NCBI GenBank assembly: GCA_964559475.1 | Contig: CAZLHX010000001.1 | Span: 1-64,000 of the forward strand | DNA: 64,000 nt | Origin: RBG-16-57-9 sp964559475 | Lineage (GTDB): Archaea > Thermoproteota > Bathyarchaeia > TCS64 | Direction: 5' to 3' | Part shown: positions 18,087 to 26,980 of the stretch, one piece after another | Layout of the letters: every line of letters begins with the position of its first letter | How positions within the stretch are numbered: the stretch's first letter is position 1 | The notes under the pieces: generated by a model | Databases searched by the model: none | The model's input: only the letters and a program-made list of their open reading frames with translations | Told to the model about the DNA's origin: nothing | Program-made: the position numbers and the translations under genes

Positions 18087-18926
18087 ATGAAGATTAAGAC
18101 CATCACCTTTCAAACCAAATACTGGAGACCAGGAACAGATTATGTAAATGAAATAATCAAAAAAATTTCTCCTCATCTACAACATGGGGACATTATATCG
18201 GTATCAGAAAAAGCAATATCAACTGCTACTGGCAATATAGTAGATGAAGCTAAAATAAAACCAGGAAAAATGGCAAAACTTCTCGCCAATATATGGACGA
18301 GGAAAATGTGGGTGAAATTCTTAGGAAAAATTTGCAGATTAAAAACCCAAACACTAGAAAATCTAAAAAATTACCCTGATATAGAAGGCTCTCGTCACAA
18401 AGAGGTAGCGTTACGTTATGCTGGTCTCTTACAGAGCTTAAGACATTATTCAGAAGGGGGTATTGATGCAAGCAACTTGCCTTATTCCTATGTTAGCCTT
18501 CCTTTGTATGATTCAGAAAAAATCGCGAAAAAAATCAAAGAGAAAATAGACAATTCTTGTAAGAAAAAAGTGACTGTCATGATATGCGATGGCGATACCA
18601 CCCATAGTTGGAGAAATCTGCATCTCGCACCTAGAAAGGTATCTACCCCAGGTTTGATACATTTCGGAGGATTCTTGACTTTCGTAATAGGAAGAGCCTT
18701 AAGGCTAAAAGAAAGACAAACTCCGATAACAATTTCTGGAGAAGGTATAAATCCTGACCGTCTTTTATGGCTGGCTCAACTCTTTCACAAACTATCTGGA
18801 GGTGGAGCAGGGAGAACTGTTTGGAGTATGGCAGAAAAAATGGAAACCGAGCTTACTGGGATCACATATGAAATGCTCGAGTCTGTACCTCATTTTCCTA
18901 TTACAATAATTAGAATACTCAACTGA
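18087..18926 (+). CDS. CofE-like F420-0:gamma-glutamyl ligase homologue
   Basis: 279 residues. The N-terminal region GDIISVSEKAISTATGNIVD (about 34-53) is the hallmark of the CofE/FbiB ligase family (F420_ligase), which adds glutamate to coenzyme F420-0. The later part is divergent and includes ICDGDTTHSWRN. True CofE is about 250 residues; this one has a long insert near residues 60-120. It could be the F420 ligase or a relative acting on another cofactor. It follows the CooC pair by nine bases and overlaps the 3' end of the DHPS-like gene by 8 bases. Confidence 0.65.
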   Translation: MKIKTITFQTKYWRPGTDYVNEIIKKISPHLQHGDIISVSEKAISTATGNIVDEAKIKPGKMAKLLANIWTRKMWVKFLGKICRLKTQTLENLKNYPDIEGSRHKEVALRYAGLLQSLRHYSEGGIDASNLPYSYVSLPLYDSEKIAKKIKEKIDNSCKKKVTVMICDGDTTHSWRNLHLAPRKVSTPGLIHFGGFLTFVIGRALRLKERQTPITISGEGINPDRLLWLAQLFHKLSGGGAGRTVWSMAEKMETELTGITYEMLESVPHFPITIIRILN

Positions 18927-20487
18927 ATAAGGAGTCATCCTGTACATAACTTCTACCCAGTTTTAAGGCGATGAAAGCTTTCTCTAGTTCCTTGCCAAGA
19001 TAAGCAGCGTGGTCAAATTTGCTTATTAGGTTTTCTCGTATAATTGTTTGATAGATTTCTCTGGAATTAGACCCCTTAATGATAATGTCGGGTTCTTCTT
19101 CCCCTATATTGTAATGTATGGCTGCTATGCTATTGGTCTCCCTATCAATAAGGATCTTAAACCATCCTTCGGGGTCCATAATAAACTCGTCCTCTGGATA
19201 TCCCCTTATAACATCGTAATTTATCTCTAAATCACTATTATAATCTGGTTCTACTTTGCGTTTCTCTTTTAGAACTAATAGATCTATTCCTAGATCTTTA
19301 GGGATTGCCCCTTTCATCTGTGCTAGCCACATCATCTTTGAAGCTGTAACAGCCTCTTTTACGCTTCCATATGCTTTGTCACTGTACTCTGGAATATGGA
19401 GCATGTTTGCACCTACTTCAGAAGCAAGAGCTGTTAATGAGGCATTTACTCCCACAGAGTCAGCGTCTATTAGCTCCGTTACATTTCCCATTCCGAATAG
19501 AATGGGCATATCTGAGTATTTTTTCTTGAACATTCTGTAGGAGTCTAGAGAGTCCATTAATCCAGGGTTTATCAAAGGCTCTACCACGAGATCGGCTATT
19601 ATTTTCTTTACCCCTCGCTCTTTAGCAAGTACAATATTAGTTTCCATTTTTCGAACTCTTTGTTCTGGTTTACGAGGTAAATATCCTTCTTTCATATTTG
19701 TGGGGAGAAGGACGATCGCTGTTTCCGCTATGCTTGATGTTATTTCAGACATGTTTCCTGCATCTAAGCTTAGGATCAAGTCGACATCCAAGTCTAATGC
19801 CGTGTTAATCTCATCGGGATCAAGTGAGTCTATACTTATGGGTAGTCCTGTAACATTTCTAATAGTCTGAAAAATATTTTCTATAGAGTCAGGCATGGGG
19901 TTTCCTGCGAGCATCCCCACGTCAATTATATGAGCACCCTTGTTTTCATAGTAGATAGCTTTCTGCTCAATCATTTCTAAATCCAGTAGAGGTGCATTAA
20001 CAATCTCTGCGATAATCCTCATGGGAAACCCATTTCCGACTGGAACACGAGCCCTTCCTTTACCAATTATAATTCCTCCCTTAGTCTTTAGGACTCTTTT
20101 CCAGTTTTCCTCTACTTTCCTGATCTCGGATAACGCTTTCTCTCTAATCTGTTCTCTCAACATCAAATTTGCAGGCTGTTCCTTACTTAGAGAGACCTCT
20201 GGGTCAAGAGCTAGGAGAATCTCAGAAGCATGGATGGGTCCCTTGTACGTAAGTATTCCTGTCGCCTTCTCTACCACTGTAACGTCCCCGCTGATAGTAC
20301 CAGGAACTAGTATCATATCATAATTGGGAAGAGTTTGATTCTCTAGATTTCTGGCAATCATCTCAGGGGTTAAGAATGCTGCGACAGTAACAGGCATTAC
20401 AAATACATCTATCTCATGTTCTAAACCTGAAATACCCCTTCGAACCTCAGCTTCAGCTACTCTTCCGGTAACAACAAGAACCTTCAA
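18919..20487 (-). CDS. Dihydropteroate-synthase-like protein, H4MPT pathway
   Basis: 522 residues matching the archaeal DHPS-related family typified by MJ0107. The first 110 residues form a separate domain, and a pterin-binding TIM barrel starts near residue 135 (GGIIIGKGRARVPVGNG), with NKGAHIIDVGMLAGNPMPDS and PISIDSLDPDEI matching DHPS loops. DHPS itself joins pterin to pABA; in H4MPT makers this relative is thought to join the pterin to the ribofuranosylaminobenzene moiety made by MptG, which is the gene next door (3-base gap). The start is TTG 20487. Confidence 0.85.
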   Translation of the reverse strand: MKVLVVTGRVAEAEVRRGISGLEHEIDVFVMPVTVAAFLTPEMIARNLENQTLPNYDMILVPGTISGDVTVVEKATGILTYKGPIHASEILLALDPEVSLSKEQPANLMLREQIREKALSEIRKVEENWKRVLKTKGGIIIGKGRARVPVGNGFPMRIIAEIVNAPLLDLEMIEQKAIYYENKGAHIIDVGMLAGNPMPDSIENIFQTIRNVTGLPISIDSLDPDEINTALDLDVDLILSLDAGNMSEITSSIAETAIVLLPTNMKEGYLPRKPEQRVRKMETNIVLAKERGVKKIIADLVVEPLINPGLMDSLDSYRMFKKKYSDMPILFGMGNVTELIDADSVGVNASLTALASEVGANMLHIPEYSDKAYGSVKEAVTASKMMWLAQMKGAIPKDLGIDLLVLKEKRKVEPDYNSDLEINYDVIRGYPEDEFIMDPEGWFKILIDRETNSIAAIHYNIGEEEPDIIIKGSNSREIYQTIIRENLISKFDHAAYLGKELEKAFIALKLGRSYVQDDSLFS

Positions 20488-20490
20488 TTT

Positions 20491-21468
20491 CTAATCCCCA
20501 GTAACTACAACATTTGCTCCAGAGTTTTTAGGTCTAGATACAAATGAATAACCTGGTATTCCTTCCTCTTCAAAATAAACTTCTAGTTCAGCAGATAGTT
20601 TTTCCGCATGCTTCTGATCATGTGCAAGACCGTAGAAGGCTGGTCCCCATGAACTCTGACCTGCACCATAAGCACCATTTTCCAATAAGAAATTAACCCC
20701 TTTGTAAATGAATGGATGACCGTATCGTCCTCCCTGCACCTTTACCCAGTAATCCCCAAATATAGAGTCCATCTTAGTCATGGCACTACCAAAAACCTGG
20801 ATATCTTCTTCCAGTATTCCAGGTAACATGTTCAGAAGAACTGTGTGGGAGATCTTCCATACTAGTTTTTTAGGTGGAGGCTCTAAGCTTTTAAACGCGT
20901 TATTTTCATTTTTCCCGGCTACTCTTAAATTAATCTCTGGCACACCTATTATGAAACGCCATTCTTCAGGAATGTCACATCTAAATAACATTGGTGGGAT
21001 TACATCGGGTTCATCAGTCTTTCTTCCACCATCTAGAATAAAACCGCCGTGAAGGAAAAGGTAGGTTCCTATACCTGAGCGTCTACTCCTCTCAAGAATA
21101 TGCGCTCCCTTTAATAAGTCAATATCTAGCCTGTATAACTTTTTGATGGCTGAGACGACTGCTAATGCTAGTTGAGTGCCTGAACCAAACCCATAATGTT
21201 CTGGTATATCGGATAAAACCTTGAATTTAACGCCACCCTGAATTCCAGTGTAATTAATTATTTCCTTTGCATTACTGATAACCCGTTCAGATCGATATCC
21301 TTCAGCAGCAATTTCATCAGACTTTTCAGCTTCCATTATTATACTAGGTTTATCTATAGCTACTCCAGCGCTCCCGTGTATTCTACCTGAATCACCCCTA
21401 AGATCGATTATCCCAAAGTGGAGCCTCGAAGGAGTAATTACTTTTACCCTCAATGTTCCCCACTCCAC
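20491..21468 (-). CDS. mptG: Beta-RFAP synthase (methanopterin synthesis)
   Basis: 325 residues of the GHMP-kinase fold. MptG condenses 4-hydroxybenzoate or pABA with PRPP, releasing CO2 and PPi, the first committed step of the H4MPT arylribose arm. Visible motifs are PSRLHFGIIDLRGDSGR at the start and the glycine-rich loop IPEHYGFGSGTQLALAV (about 98-114). The C-terminal GQSSWGPAFYGLA is also typical. The start at ATG 21468 overlaps DUF447 by 19 bases. The gene supports H4MPT rather than folate as the main C1 carrier. Confidence 0.92.
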   Translation of the reverse strand: MEWGTLRVKVITPSRLHFGIIDLRGDSGRIHGSAGVAIDKPSIIMEAEKSDEIAAEGYRSERVISNAKEIINYTGIQGGVKFKVLSDIPEHYGFGSGTQLALAVVSAIKKLYRLDIDLLKGAHILERSRRSGIGTYLFLHGGFILDGGRKTDEPDVIPPMLFRCDIPEEWRFIIGVPEINLRVAGKNENNAFKSLEPPPKKLVWKISHTVLLNMLPGILEEDIQVFGSAMTKMDSIFGDYWVKVQGGRYGHPFIYKGVNFLLENGAYGAGQSSWGPAFYGLAHDQKHAEKLSAELEVYFEEEGIPGYSFVSRPKNSGANVVVTGD

Positions 21469-22091
21469 ACCTTCAACAGGCCCTCAATCTTATCTACAAC
21501 TCTCATCTCGGGAGAATCCTCACCTGAAATTCTCTTAATCAGTCTTATAGATTCCCAAATTTTTTCCTCTAATAGATCAGCCGTATCATACTTACCCTGT
21601 TCCTTATATGCTTTAACTCTAGTAGCATGGATCACAGCCTCAATGGCTTCCGATGTGCCTCTACTGAATACTCTTGGGTAACTGTGATATATCTTGATAT
21701 CCTTCACTATATTGATAAAAGAAAAACGATCATCAGATAACTCAGAGCTTTCAAATTTCTCTAAGGATAAACTAGCCTCAGAATCCTTCAGATCGTGATC
21801 CACAAATTTAAAATCATAATTAAATTCATCTTTGAAAGCAGCAACCAGAAAAATATAGGGATCATTAATAATGTTAACGTATGAGACGTCACTACGTTGA
21901 AGGTTCTTATAAGTTCTTGATGACTTAAAGGGTTTGATCTCCATCAAAGAACCCCTAATCCATGATAATCCCATAGGCGCTGGATTAAGGGATTCATCCT
22001 CGTTTTTTGTTACCAGTATGGTTTCCACTATGCAATTCTCCCTAAATCCTAGGTCAATTATTGTATCGATTATTTGATTTTTCAAAGCCAT
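21450..22091 (-). CDS. DUF447 flavin-reductase-fold protein
   Basis: 213 residues with the DUF447 hallmark NPAPMGLSWIRG (about 37-48) within a split beta-barrel, flavin-reductase-like fold. DUF447 genes recur beside H4MPT synthesis genes in archaea and methylotrophic bacteria, which is why a role in this pathway is suspected; the reaction is not known to me. The C-terminal third is a charged helix. Here it lies between a nucleotidyltransferase and MptG in a single reverse-strand operon. Confidence 0.85.
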   Translation of the reverse strand: MALKNQIIDTIIDLGFRENCIVETILVTKNEDESLNPAPMGLSWIRGSLMEIKPFKSSRTYKNLQRSDVSYVNIINDPYIFLVAAFKDEFNYDFKFVDHDLKDSEASLSLEKFESSELSDDRFSFINIVKDIKIYHSYPRVFSRGTSEAIEAVIHATRVKAYKEQGKYDTADLLEEKIWESIRLIKRISGEDSPEMRVVDKIEGLLKVWSGEH

Positions 22092-22135
22092 CAGCGAGCT
22101 GATTTATAACCAATTAACCATAGTTTATAAAATAT

Positions 22136-23125
22136 CTATTCATCCAATAGACGTACAGGAAGAAGATAATCACCCTTTCTTCCCAAAACTAAACGATAGG
22201 CTATTTTATTTCCTTCCCAGACTTTCTCCAAAGTTCCTCGAGCTTCAATAAGCTCCCCTTTTTTGACTTGCTCAGTAAATTTTCCTCTGTAACTTAATAA
22301 TTCAATGGGCTCATTATCAGAGGAAATCTCCAGCATATATTTGCAGGGGGTAAATATTCCTTCACTATCATCTTTTATGGTTTTTCTAATTTTTACAACT
22401 TCAATAGGTTCACTCTTATCTGGAATATTTATGGGTTTTATTAGACGAATAAAGTAGTCTTTATCCTCTACCCTACCGTGAAGTACTTTGTTTGTCTCAA
22501 TTTCTAAGAAAAGTTTCAGATCCAGACCAGTATTAGACCATCTAGATTCTAGAACATTTTTTACCGTCTTTTTAGTATATGGTTTTAACCAATTTGAATC
22601 TAATCTAAGTTTCTTTAATGCATCATATACTCTTTTACTTTGTTCAAACCCATACACGTTGATGTCTATATCGGAGTCTGGAGTATGCATGTCTATCAAT
22701 ATTGATCCTGTGATTCCAAAGCATTCTAGAGGAACCTCGCTTTCCTCGTTTAATGCATAAACAATTTTTCTTAAAATCTTGATTGGTTTTTGGTTGGAAG
22801 TATCAATTATTTCTTTTAACTTTTCTCTGGGCTTGTATATCTTCTTGATATTGCTTATGGGAACTGATTGTGTGGTAATTCCAAGTCTTGGTATATAGGA
22901 TAGGTAATGAGGATAATTTTTTTCAAGAAATCTTTTGGTTTTAACTAGGTTGTATACCCGTTTATACCTAGAAGTATTCTTGACTCTATCACCCCCTTTG
23001 TCTGGAATGTATCTAAGGACGGATAGAACTTTATCTTCTGGATGAAACATTCCTTTTACAGTGAAATATAATCCCTCAGAGGTTTCGATATAGTCTCCTT
23101 CTTGAAAATGGTTCGGGTCAGACAA
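22136..23125 (-). CDS. Predicted nucleotidyltransferase, H4MPT cluster copy 1
   Basis: 329 residues. An N-terminal domain (about 1-100) begins GDYIETSEGLYFTVKGMFHP and carries YIP and YKPREKLKEI motifs. A polymerase-beta-type nucleotidyltransferase core follows, with GS at 140-141 and the catalytic DxD at 152/154 (PDSDIDINVYG). The C-terminus looks like a small beta domain. A paralogue with the same architecture is encoded at 32614, also beside H4MPT genes. Substrate unknown; the family is archaeal. The start is TTG 23125. It is the first gene of the MptG operon (44-base gap to DUF447). Confidence 0.75.
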   Translation of the reverse strand: MSDPNHFQEGDYIETSEGLYFTVKGMFHPEDKVLSVLRYIPDKGGDRVKNTSRYKRVYNLVKTKRFLEKNYPHYLSYIPRLGITTQSVPISNIKKIYKPREKLKEIIDTSNQKPIKILRKIVYALNEESEVPLECFGITGSILIDMHTPDSDIDINVYGFEQSKRVYDALKKLRLDSNWLKPYTKKTVKNVLESRWSNTGLDLKLFLEIETNKVLHGRVEDKDYFIRLIKPINIPDKSEPIEVVKIRKTIKDDSEGIFTPCKYMLEISSDNEPIELLSYRGKFTEQVKKGELIEARGTLEKVWEGNKIAYRLVLGRKGDYLLPVRLLDE

Positions 23126-23201
23126 GCTGAGTAACTGAAATCTTTCCTGGTTTAATACGTTTATCCAAAATGTGATATTAATAGTAATATTAAGTTAGAT
23201 C

Positions 23202-24137
23202 ATGCTGGCAATAGAGGCTGGAGATTATGTAAGTAGATGTCATAGTTTGGCATCATTACTAGAGGTATCAGCTTATCCTAAACCGGGGAACGTGCATCGA
23301 ACCAGAGATTCTGAAGATACATTTTTTGAGCATTTCCTCGCAGGAAGTATAGCTACAACCCCAGCGATCAGAGACCTTGCAACAAGAGCATACAAAGTAA
23401 ATGATAGTCATTATGGTGAAATTTTCCTAGGAGAGGCTATTCTCAGATCAGTACAAGAAATGATGAAATGGCAAAATGGGGGGAATGTACATCTTGGGAT
23501 TATTCTACTTCATGCGCCCATAGCAGCAGCTGCGGGAGCCATATATAAGAAAAAGGGAGTTGAAACAGAACTTCGAAATAAAATAGGTGAAATAATTAGA
23601 TATTCTCAACCTGAGGACTCGGTAAAGATCTATCAAGCTATAAGACTTGCAATGACAGCGAGAGTTCTTGGTACCATGCAGGAGATGGACGTCACAGACG
23701 TCTCTACAAATGAAAAGATAATTGAAGATAATATAGCTCCTCTAGAGGTATTTGAACTATGCTCGGAAAGAGATGATATTTGTAGTGAGTGGGTATCCAA
23801 TTTTGAAATCACTTTTACAGAAGGATATTCTTACCTTTCTAATCTTTTAAATGATGGATTAAAAATAAATGAGGCGGTTATCAAGACTTTTCTATATATA
23901 TTATCCAAGCATTCCGATTCTCTTATTATTAGGAAAAGTGGGGAAAAAGAAGCAAAAAGAATTTCGAGGAAAGCGGAAAAATTGTTGAAAATTTCGGATA
24001 AAGGAGAATTTCTTACTGAAATTTGGAAGATGGACGAGGAACTATGGAGAAGCAAGGGTAAATTAAATCCTGGTACTACTGCTGATCTAGTCTCAGCTGC
24101 GATCTTTGTCCTTCTTTTAAGGGGATGGAGACCCTGA
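23202..24137 (+). CDS. CitG/MdcB-like triphosphoribosyl transferase homologue
   Basis: 311 residues of the all-helical triphosphoribosyl-dephospho-CoA synthase family (CitG/MdcB). The hallmark VSAYPKPGNVHRTRD (about 24-38) and the conserved LTARV-like and PGTTADLVSAAIFVLLL regions are visible. CitG attaches ribose-triphosphate from ATP to dephospho-CoA for citrate lyase, but no citrate or malonate lyase gene is near. Its position, divergent from the MptG operon, suggests that it transfers a phosphoribosyl unit in pterin cofactor synthesis. That role is inference. It overlaps the convergent CBS gene by 21 bases. Confidence 0.8.
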   Translation: MLAIEAGDYVSRCHSLASLLEVSAYPKPGNVHRTRDSEDTFFEHFLAGSIATTPAIRDLATRAYKVNDSHYGEIFLGEAILRSVQEMMKWQNGGNVHLGIILLHAPIAAAAGAIYKKKGVETELRNKIGEIIRYSQPEDSVKIYQAIRLAMTARVLGTMQEMDVTDVSTNEKIIEDNIAPLEVFELCSERDDICSEWVSNFEITFTEGYSYLSNLLNDGLKINEAVIKTFLYILSKHSDSLIIRKSGEKEAKRISRKAEKLLKISDKGEFLTEIWKMDEELWRSKGKLNPGTTADLVSAAIFVLLLRGWRP

Positions 24138-24617
24138 GCCAAAAATCTCTTCTATCAACTCACTACATTTACTCTGTTTAGTAGCTTGAACATATCTTAG
24201 ATAATGAGGATACATACTCATCCACTCTTTCACACCTTTATCGGTGATATAGCCTTTGAGTTTCCCATTTTCGGTAACTGCTAGGCTATTGATATCGAAT
24301 TTTGTCATGATGTCGAATGCTTCCTCGATTGTGTTCCCCATATTAATAGTTATCACCGGGGTGCAAATCAGATTCTCTACTTTAATCTTATCCCTGGGTA
24401 AGTCTGATTCTGCTAGCCATTTTAATACATCAAACATATTGAAACATCCAACAGGTTCACCGTCTTCCAGGGCAACGATATCTCCGTGATAGTTTTCCTG
24501 TACAGTTGTAATGACTTCTACTAAGTTCTGAGTAATTTCAGCGGTTGGAACAGTTTTATCCATAAGTACGCGGCATGGAAGCTTGCAGAACTCAGGATCT
24601 AACACCCGGTTTACCAT
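24117..24617 (-). CDS. CBS-domain pair protein
   Basis: About 166 residues from ATG 24617 (a TTG at 24626 is also possible). Two CBS motifs are present: roughly residues 10-75 (LEDGEPVGCFNMFDVLKWL) and 80-140 (ITKFDINSLAVTENGKLKGYITDKGVKEW-like). CBS pairs bind adenosine nucleotides and act as energy sensors. No enzymatic domain is attached. A PCRVLMDKTVPT segment resembles archaeal CBS regulators. The partner is unknown; it is convergent with the CitG-like gene. Confidence 0.8.
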   Translation of the reverse strand: MVNRVLDPEFCKLPCRVLMDKTVPTAEITQNLVEVITTVQENYHGDIVALEDGEPVGCFNMFDVLKWLAESDLPRDKIKVENLICTPVITINMGNTIEEAFDIMTKFDINSLAVTENGKLKGYITDKGVKEWMSMYPHYLRYVQATKQSKCSELIEEIFGSGSPSP

Positions 24618-24745
24618 TGAGATCAATATATAAAATATATATGTGAGTATTTTAAGTTTTAAGTTACCCAGTTTCAGTACTTTTAAGTTACGAAAATTTT
24701 AATAAAATCTATTAAAAGGAAGATTTAGATATTAACTGATGGAAG

Positions 24746-25258
24746 ATGAGTTTTGAGAAAAAGATCCTTTACATCGAGAGTAAAGGTAATGAAAAGATAG
24801 CAGATTTGATTCTTGAACGTCTAGAGGAACATGATCTAAATACAGTTGTTATAGGTAGCGGTAAAGGAAAATCAGCATTAACTATCGCAGATGTGCTGAA
24901 AGACAGAGCAAAAATACTCAGTATAACAGAGTTCACATACAGTGACTCCTTAAAAAAAGATATGAAAAAGAAAAATGTAACACCTCTAGAAAAAGTAGAC
25001 TTACCAATTCAGGACGAGCGGGAGATGAGGGAAACATTGCTGATGTTTGGCTCAGGGGTAAAAGCCGCACTGGAAGTTGCACGAATAGCGGTGATTCATG
25101 GATTGGAGGATGAAAAATTTATCACAGTAGCAGGAGCGGGACCGGGACTTGACACAGCTCTCCTAGTAGATATGAATCACCCTGAAAAAGAGATGATAAC
25201 AGATCCGAAGAAACAAATGCTCATTAAAGAAGTTATTGCCCTTAAAAGATATGAGTAG
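24746..25258 (+). CDS. Pyruvate-kinase C-terminal-domain-like protein
   Basis: 170 residues, a stand-alone alpha/beta domain resembling the pyruvate kinase C-terminal (alpha/beta) domain, as found in archaeal proteins of unknown function. Signs are the start ILYIESKGNEKIADLILERL and the later VIGSGKGKSALTIADVL and VAGAGPGLDTALLVDMN. No kinase active site is present. It could bind a small phosphorylated or nucleotide effector. It is followed nine bases later by a winged-helix regulator and then mch, so an effector-sensing or C1-related role is possible. Confidence 0.65.
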   Translation: MSFEKKILYIESKGNEKIADLILERLEEHDLNTVVIGSGKGKSALTIADVLKDRAKILSITEFTYSDSLKKDMKKKNVTPLEKVDLPIQDEREMRETLLMFGSGVKAALEVARIAVIHGLEDEKFITVAGAGPGLDTALLVDMNHPEKEMITDPKKQMLIKEVIALKRYE

Positions 25259-25266
25259 GGAATTAA

Positions 25267-25563
25267 ATGTCAGATAAATTAAGTAAAACTATTTCAGACT
25301 CCTTAGAGGAGACGAAGGAACGGCACAAAAAGTATCTCAGAGCAATGAGCAACCCAATTAGAAGAGATATTATTCGCGCAATCAGAGAAGGATCAAACAC
25401 AATCGACGAACTCGAAAAACAACTAGACACCGACTCAAAAACACTAAGATGGCACATAAAGATACTTGAGGACGGTTACTGTCTAGAAATAAAACTGGTC
25501 GATGGCATTGAAAACTTTGTAGTAACAGAAGAAGGCGATGTAGTAGATTACATTGAAGGTTAA
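25267..25563 (+). CDS. Winged-helix transcriptional regulator
   Basis: 98 residues with an ArsR-like helix-turn-helix: RAMSNPIRRDIIRAIREGSN then the recognition-helix region TDSKTLRWHIKILEDG. It lacks a metal-binding cysteine site, and the wing ends with GIENFVVTEEGDVVDYI. A 25-residue helix precedes the domain and may mediate dimerisation. It sits 57 bases upstream of mch and the fwd operon, so it is a good candidate regulator of formylmethanofuran genes or of itself. The target is inference. Confidence 0.85.
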   Translation: MSDKLSKTISDSLEETKERHKKYLRAMSNPIRRDIIRAIREGSNTIDELEKQLDTDSKTLRWHIKILEDGYCLEIKLVDGIENFVVTEEGDVVDYIEG

Positions 25564-25578
25564 CAATTTAGATCAATA

Positions 25579-25587
25579 TTTTAAATA
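25579..25587 (+). promoter_or_regulatory. Candidate TATA box for mch
   Basis: TTTTAAATA lies 33 bases upstream of the mch ATG. Archaeal transcription would start about 25 bases downstream, near 25607-25612, giving a very short leader. An ACCGTGTA octamer at 25607-25614 falls at that predicted start and occurs again at 40816-40823 ahead of metF. The box is called from position and composition only. Confidence 0.4.
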
Positions 25588-25619
25588 GTTTATTTACCGA
25601 ATTGTAACCGTGTAGGGTT

Positions 25620-26570
25620 ATGTTAAGTATAAACAAGTTGTCTTATAAGATAGTTAAGAAATTAATCGATGCCCCTGAATATTACCGAGTTAATGTTGAG
25701 GAACTCTCCTCAGGCGCAACAATCATTGATACTGGTCTTGAAGCCCATGGAGGATATGAGGCCGGATTGATGACTACAAAGATAGCAATGGGAGGAGCAG
25801 GAACAGCCACACTAGGTTACCATGAATATGATAAATTGAACCTTCCCACAGTTGTAATATCCACCGACCACCCAGCAGTATCACTATTTGGAGCTCAGTT
25901 AGCAGGATGGAGAATAAAAGCTGGTGATTACCGAGCTGATGGATCGGGTCCCGCTAGAGCCTTGGCCTTGAAACCCAAAGAAGTGTATGAGAAAATCCAG
26001 TATCAAGATGAAGCGGATGTAGCAGTAATCTTACTGGAAACTGAGGAGAAACCACCAGACGAGGCTGCCTATTATATAGCAGATAGGTGTGGAGTCGAAC
26101 CCAATAATGTCTACATGGTTCTTACAAACACAACATCCCTTGCAGGGATGGTACAGATCTCAGGACGTATAGTGGAGACGGGTTTGTTCAGGTTAGATGT
26201 TCTAGGATTAGATCTTAAGAAGGTAAAGTATGGTGCAGGTTATGCGCCTGTTATGCCTGTTCATGTAGACTCAGGTAAAGCTATGGGTCGTGCTGAAGAT
26301 GCTTTAACTTACGGAGGAGTAACCAGCTATATCATAGATGAATCAGAGTATAAACTGGAGGAAATAGCAAATAAAGCACCCTCAACAAACTGTGTAGATT
26401 ATGGGAAGACGAGTTACGAGATATATAAAGCTGTAGACTTTGATTTTACGAAAATTGATCCAGCCCTATTCGCTCCCGCTGCAATTTCAATAACGTGCTC
26501 TGAAACTGGAAAAACTTTCACTCGTGGAGAGGTAAATACAGAGATAATCAAAAACTCAGCAAAGGAGTAA
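25620..26570 (+). CDS. mch: Methenyl-H4MPT cyclohydrolase
   Basis: 316 residues, the normal length of Mch, which interconverts N5-formyl- and N5,N10-methenyl-tetrahydromethanopterin in the cytosol. Characteristic sequence includes GATIIDTGLEAHGGYEAGL, MGGAGTATLGY and ISTDHPAVSLFGAQLAGW, and a C-terminal GVTSYIIDES. In the CO2-reducing direction it acts after Ftr. It starts a probable operon with the fwd genes, with 14 bases to fwdD. Confidence 0.95.
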   Translation: MLSINKLSYKIVKKLIDAPEYYRVNVEELSSGATIIDTGLEAHGGYEAGLMTTKIAMGGAGTATLGYHEYDKLNLPTVVISTDHPAVSLFGAQLAGWRIKAGDYRADGSGPARALALKPKEVYEKIQYQDEADVAVILLETEEKPPDEAAYYIADRCGVEPNNVYMVLTNTTSLAGMVQISGRIVETGLFRLDVLGLDLKKVKYGAGYAPVMPVHVDSGKAMGRAEDALTYGGVTSYIIDESEYKLEEIANKAPSTNCVDYGKTSYEIYKAVDFDFTKIDPALFAPAAISITCSETGKTFTRGEVNTEIIKNSAKE

Positions 26571-26584
26571 ACGGAGGATAATCT

Positions 26585-26980
26585 GTGAAAAAAATTGATG
26601 TAACATTAATTTCAGGAAGAACAACACAGCAAGGCGTAGGTCTTGAAGAGGGAAAAACATCTGAAGCGTATACAAAAAGTGTAGATTATATTGAATTGAA
26701 CTCATCTGATGCTGAAAAACTTGGTTTAAAAGAAGAATACCTGGTCAAAGTATCGAATGAAAACGGCTCAGTAGTCCTAAAATGGAAAAAAACAGATGGA
26801 CTAGACTCTGGGATAGCGTTTATCCCCTACGGTCCTTGGGCTAACCAGTTATTCGGTTACGAGACTGAGAGCACCGGTATGCCCTGGTTCAAAGGAATAC
26901 CAGCGCTAATTGAAGGAGAATCCAAAGAAAATATGCTCACTCTACAAGAAATTGTAGAATCTTTCAGGAGTGGAAAATAG
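26585..26980 (+). CDS. fwdD: Formylmethanofuran dehydrogenase subunit D
   Basis: 131 residues, a molybdopterin-dinucleotide-binding beta-barrel domain, the C-terminal half of a formate-dehydrogenase-type enzyme split from FwdB. Typical segments are LISGRTTQQGVGLEEGK and FIPYGPWANQLFGYETESTG. It helps hold the tungsten or molybdenum bis-pterin cofactor with FwdB. The GTG start at 26585 follows a clear CGGAGGATAA ribosome binding site. Its stop overlaps the fwdB start by one base. Confidence 0.93.
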   Translation: MKKIDVTLISGRTTQQGVGLEEGKTSEAYTKSVDYIELNSSDAEKLGLKEEYLVKVSNENGSVVLKWKKTDGLDSGIAFIPYGPWANQLFGYETESTGMPWFKGIPALIEGESKENMLTLQEIVESFRSGK

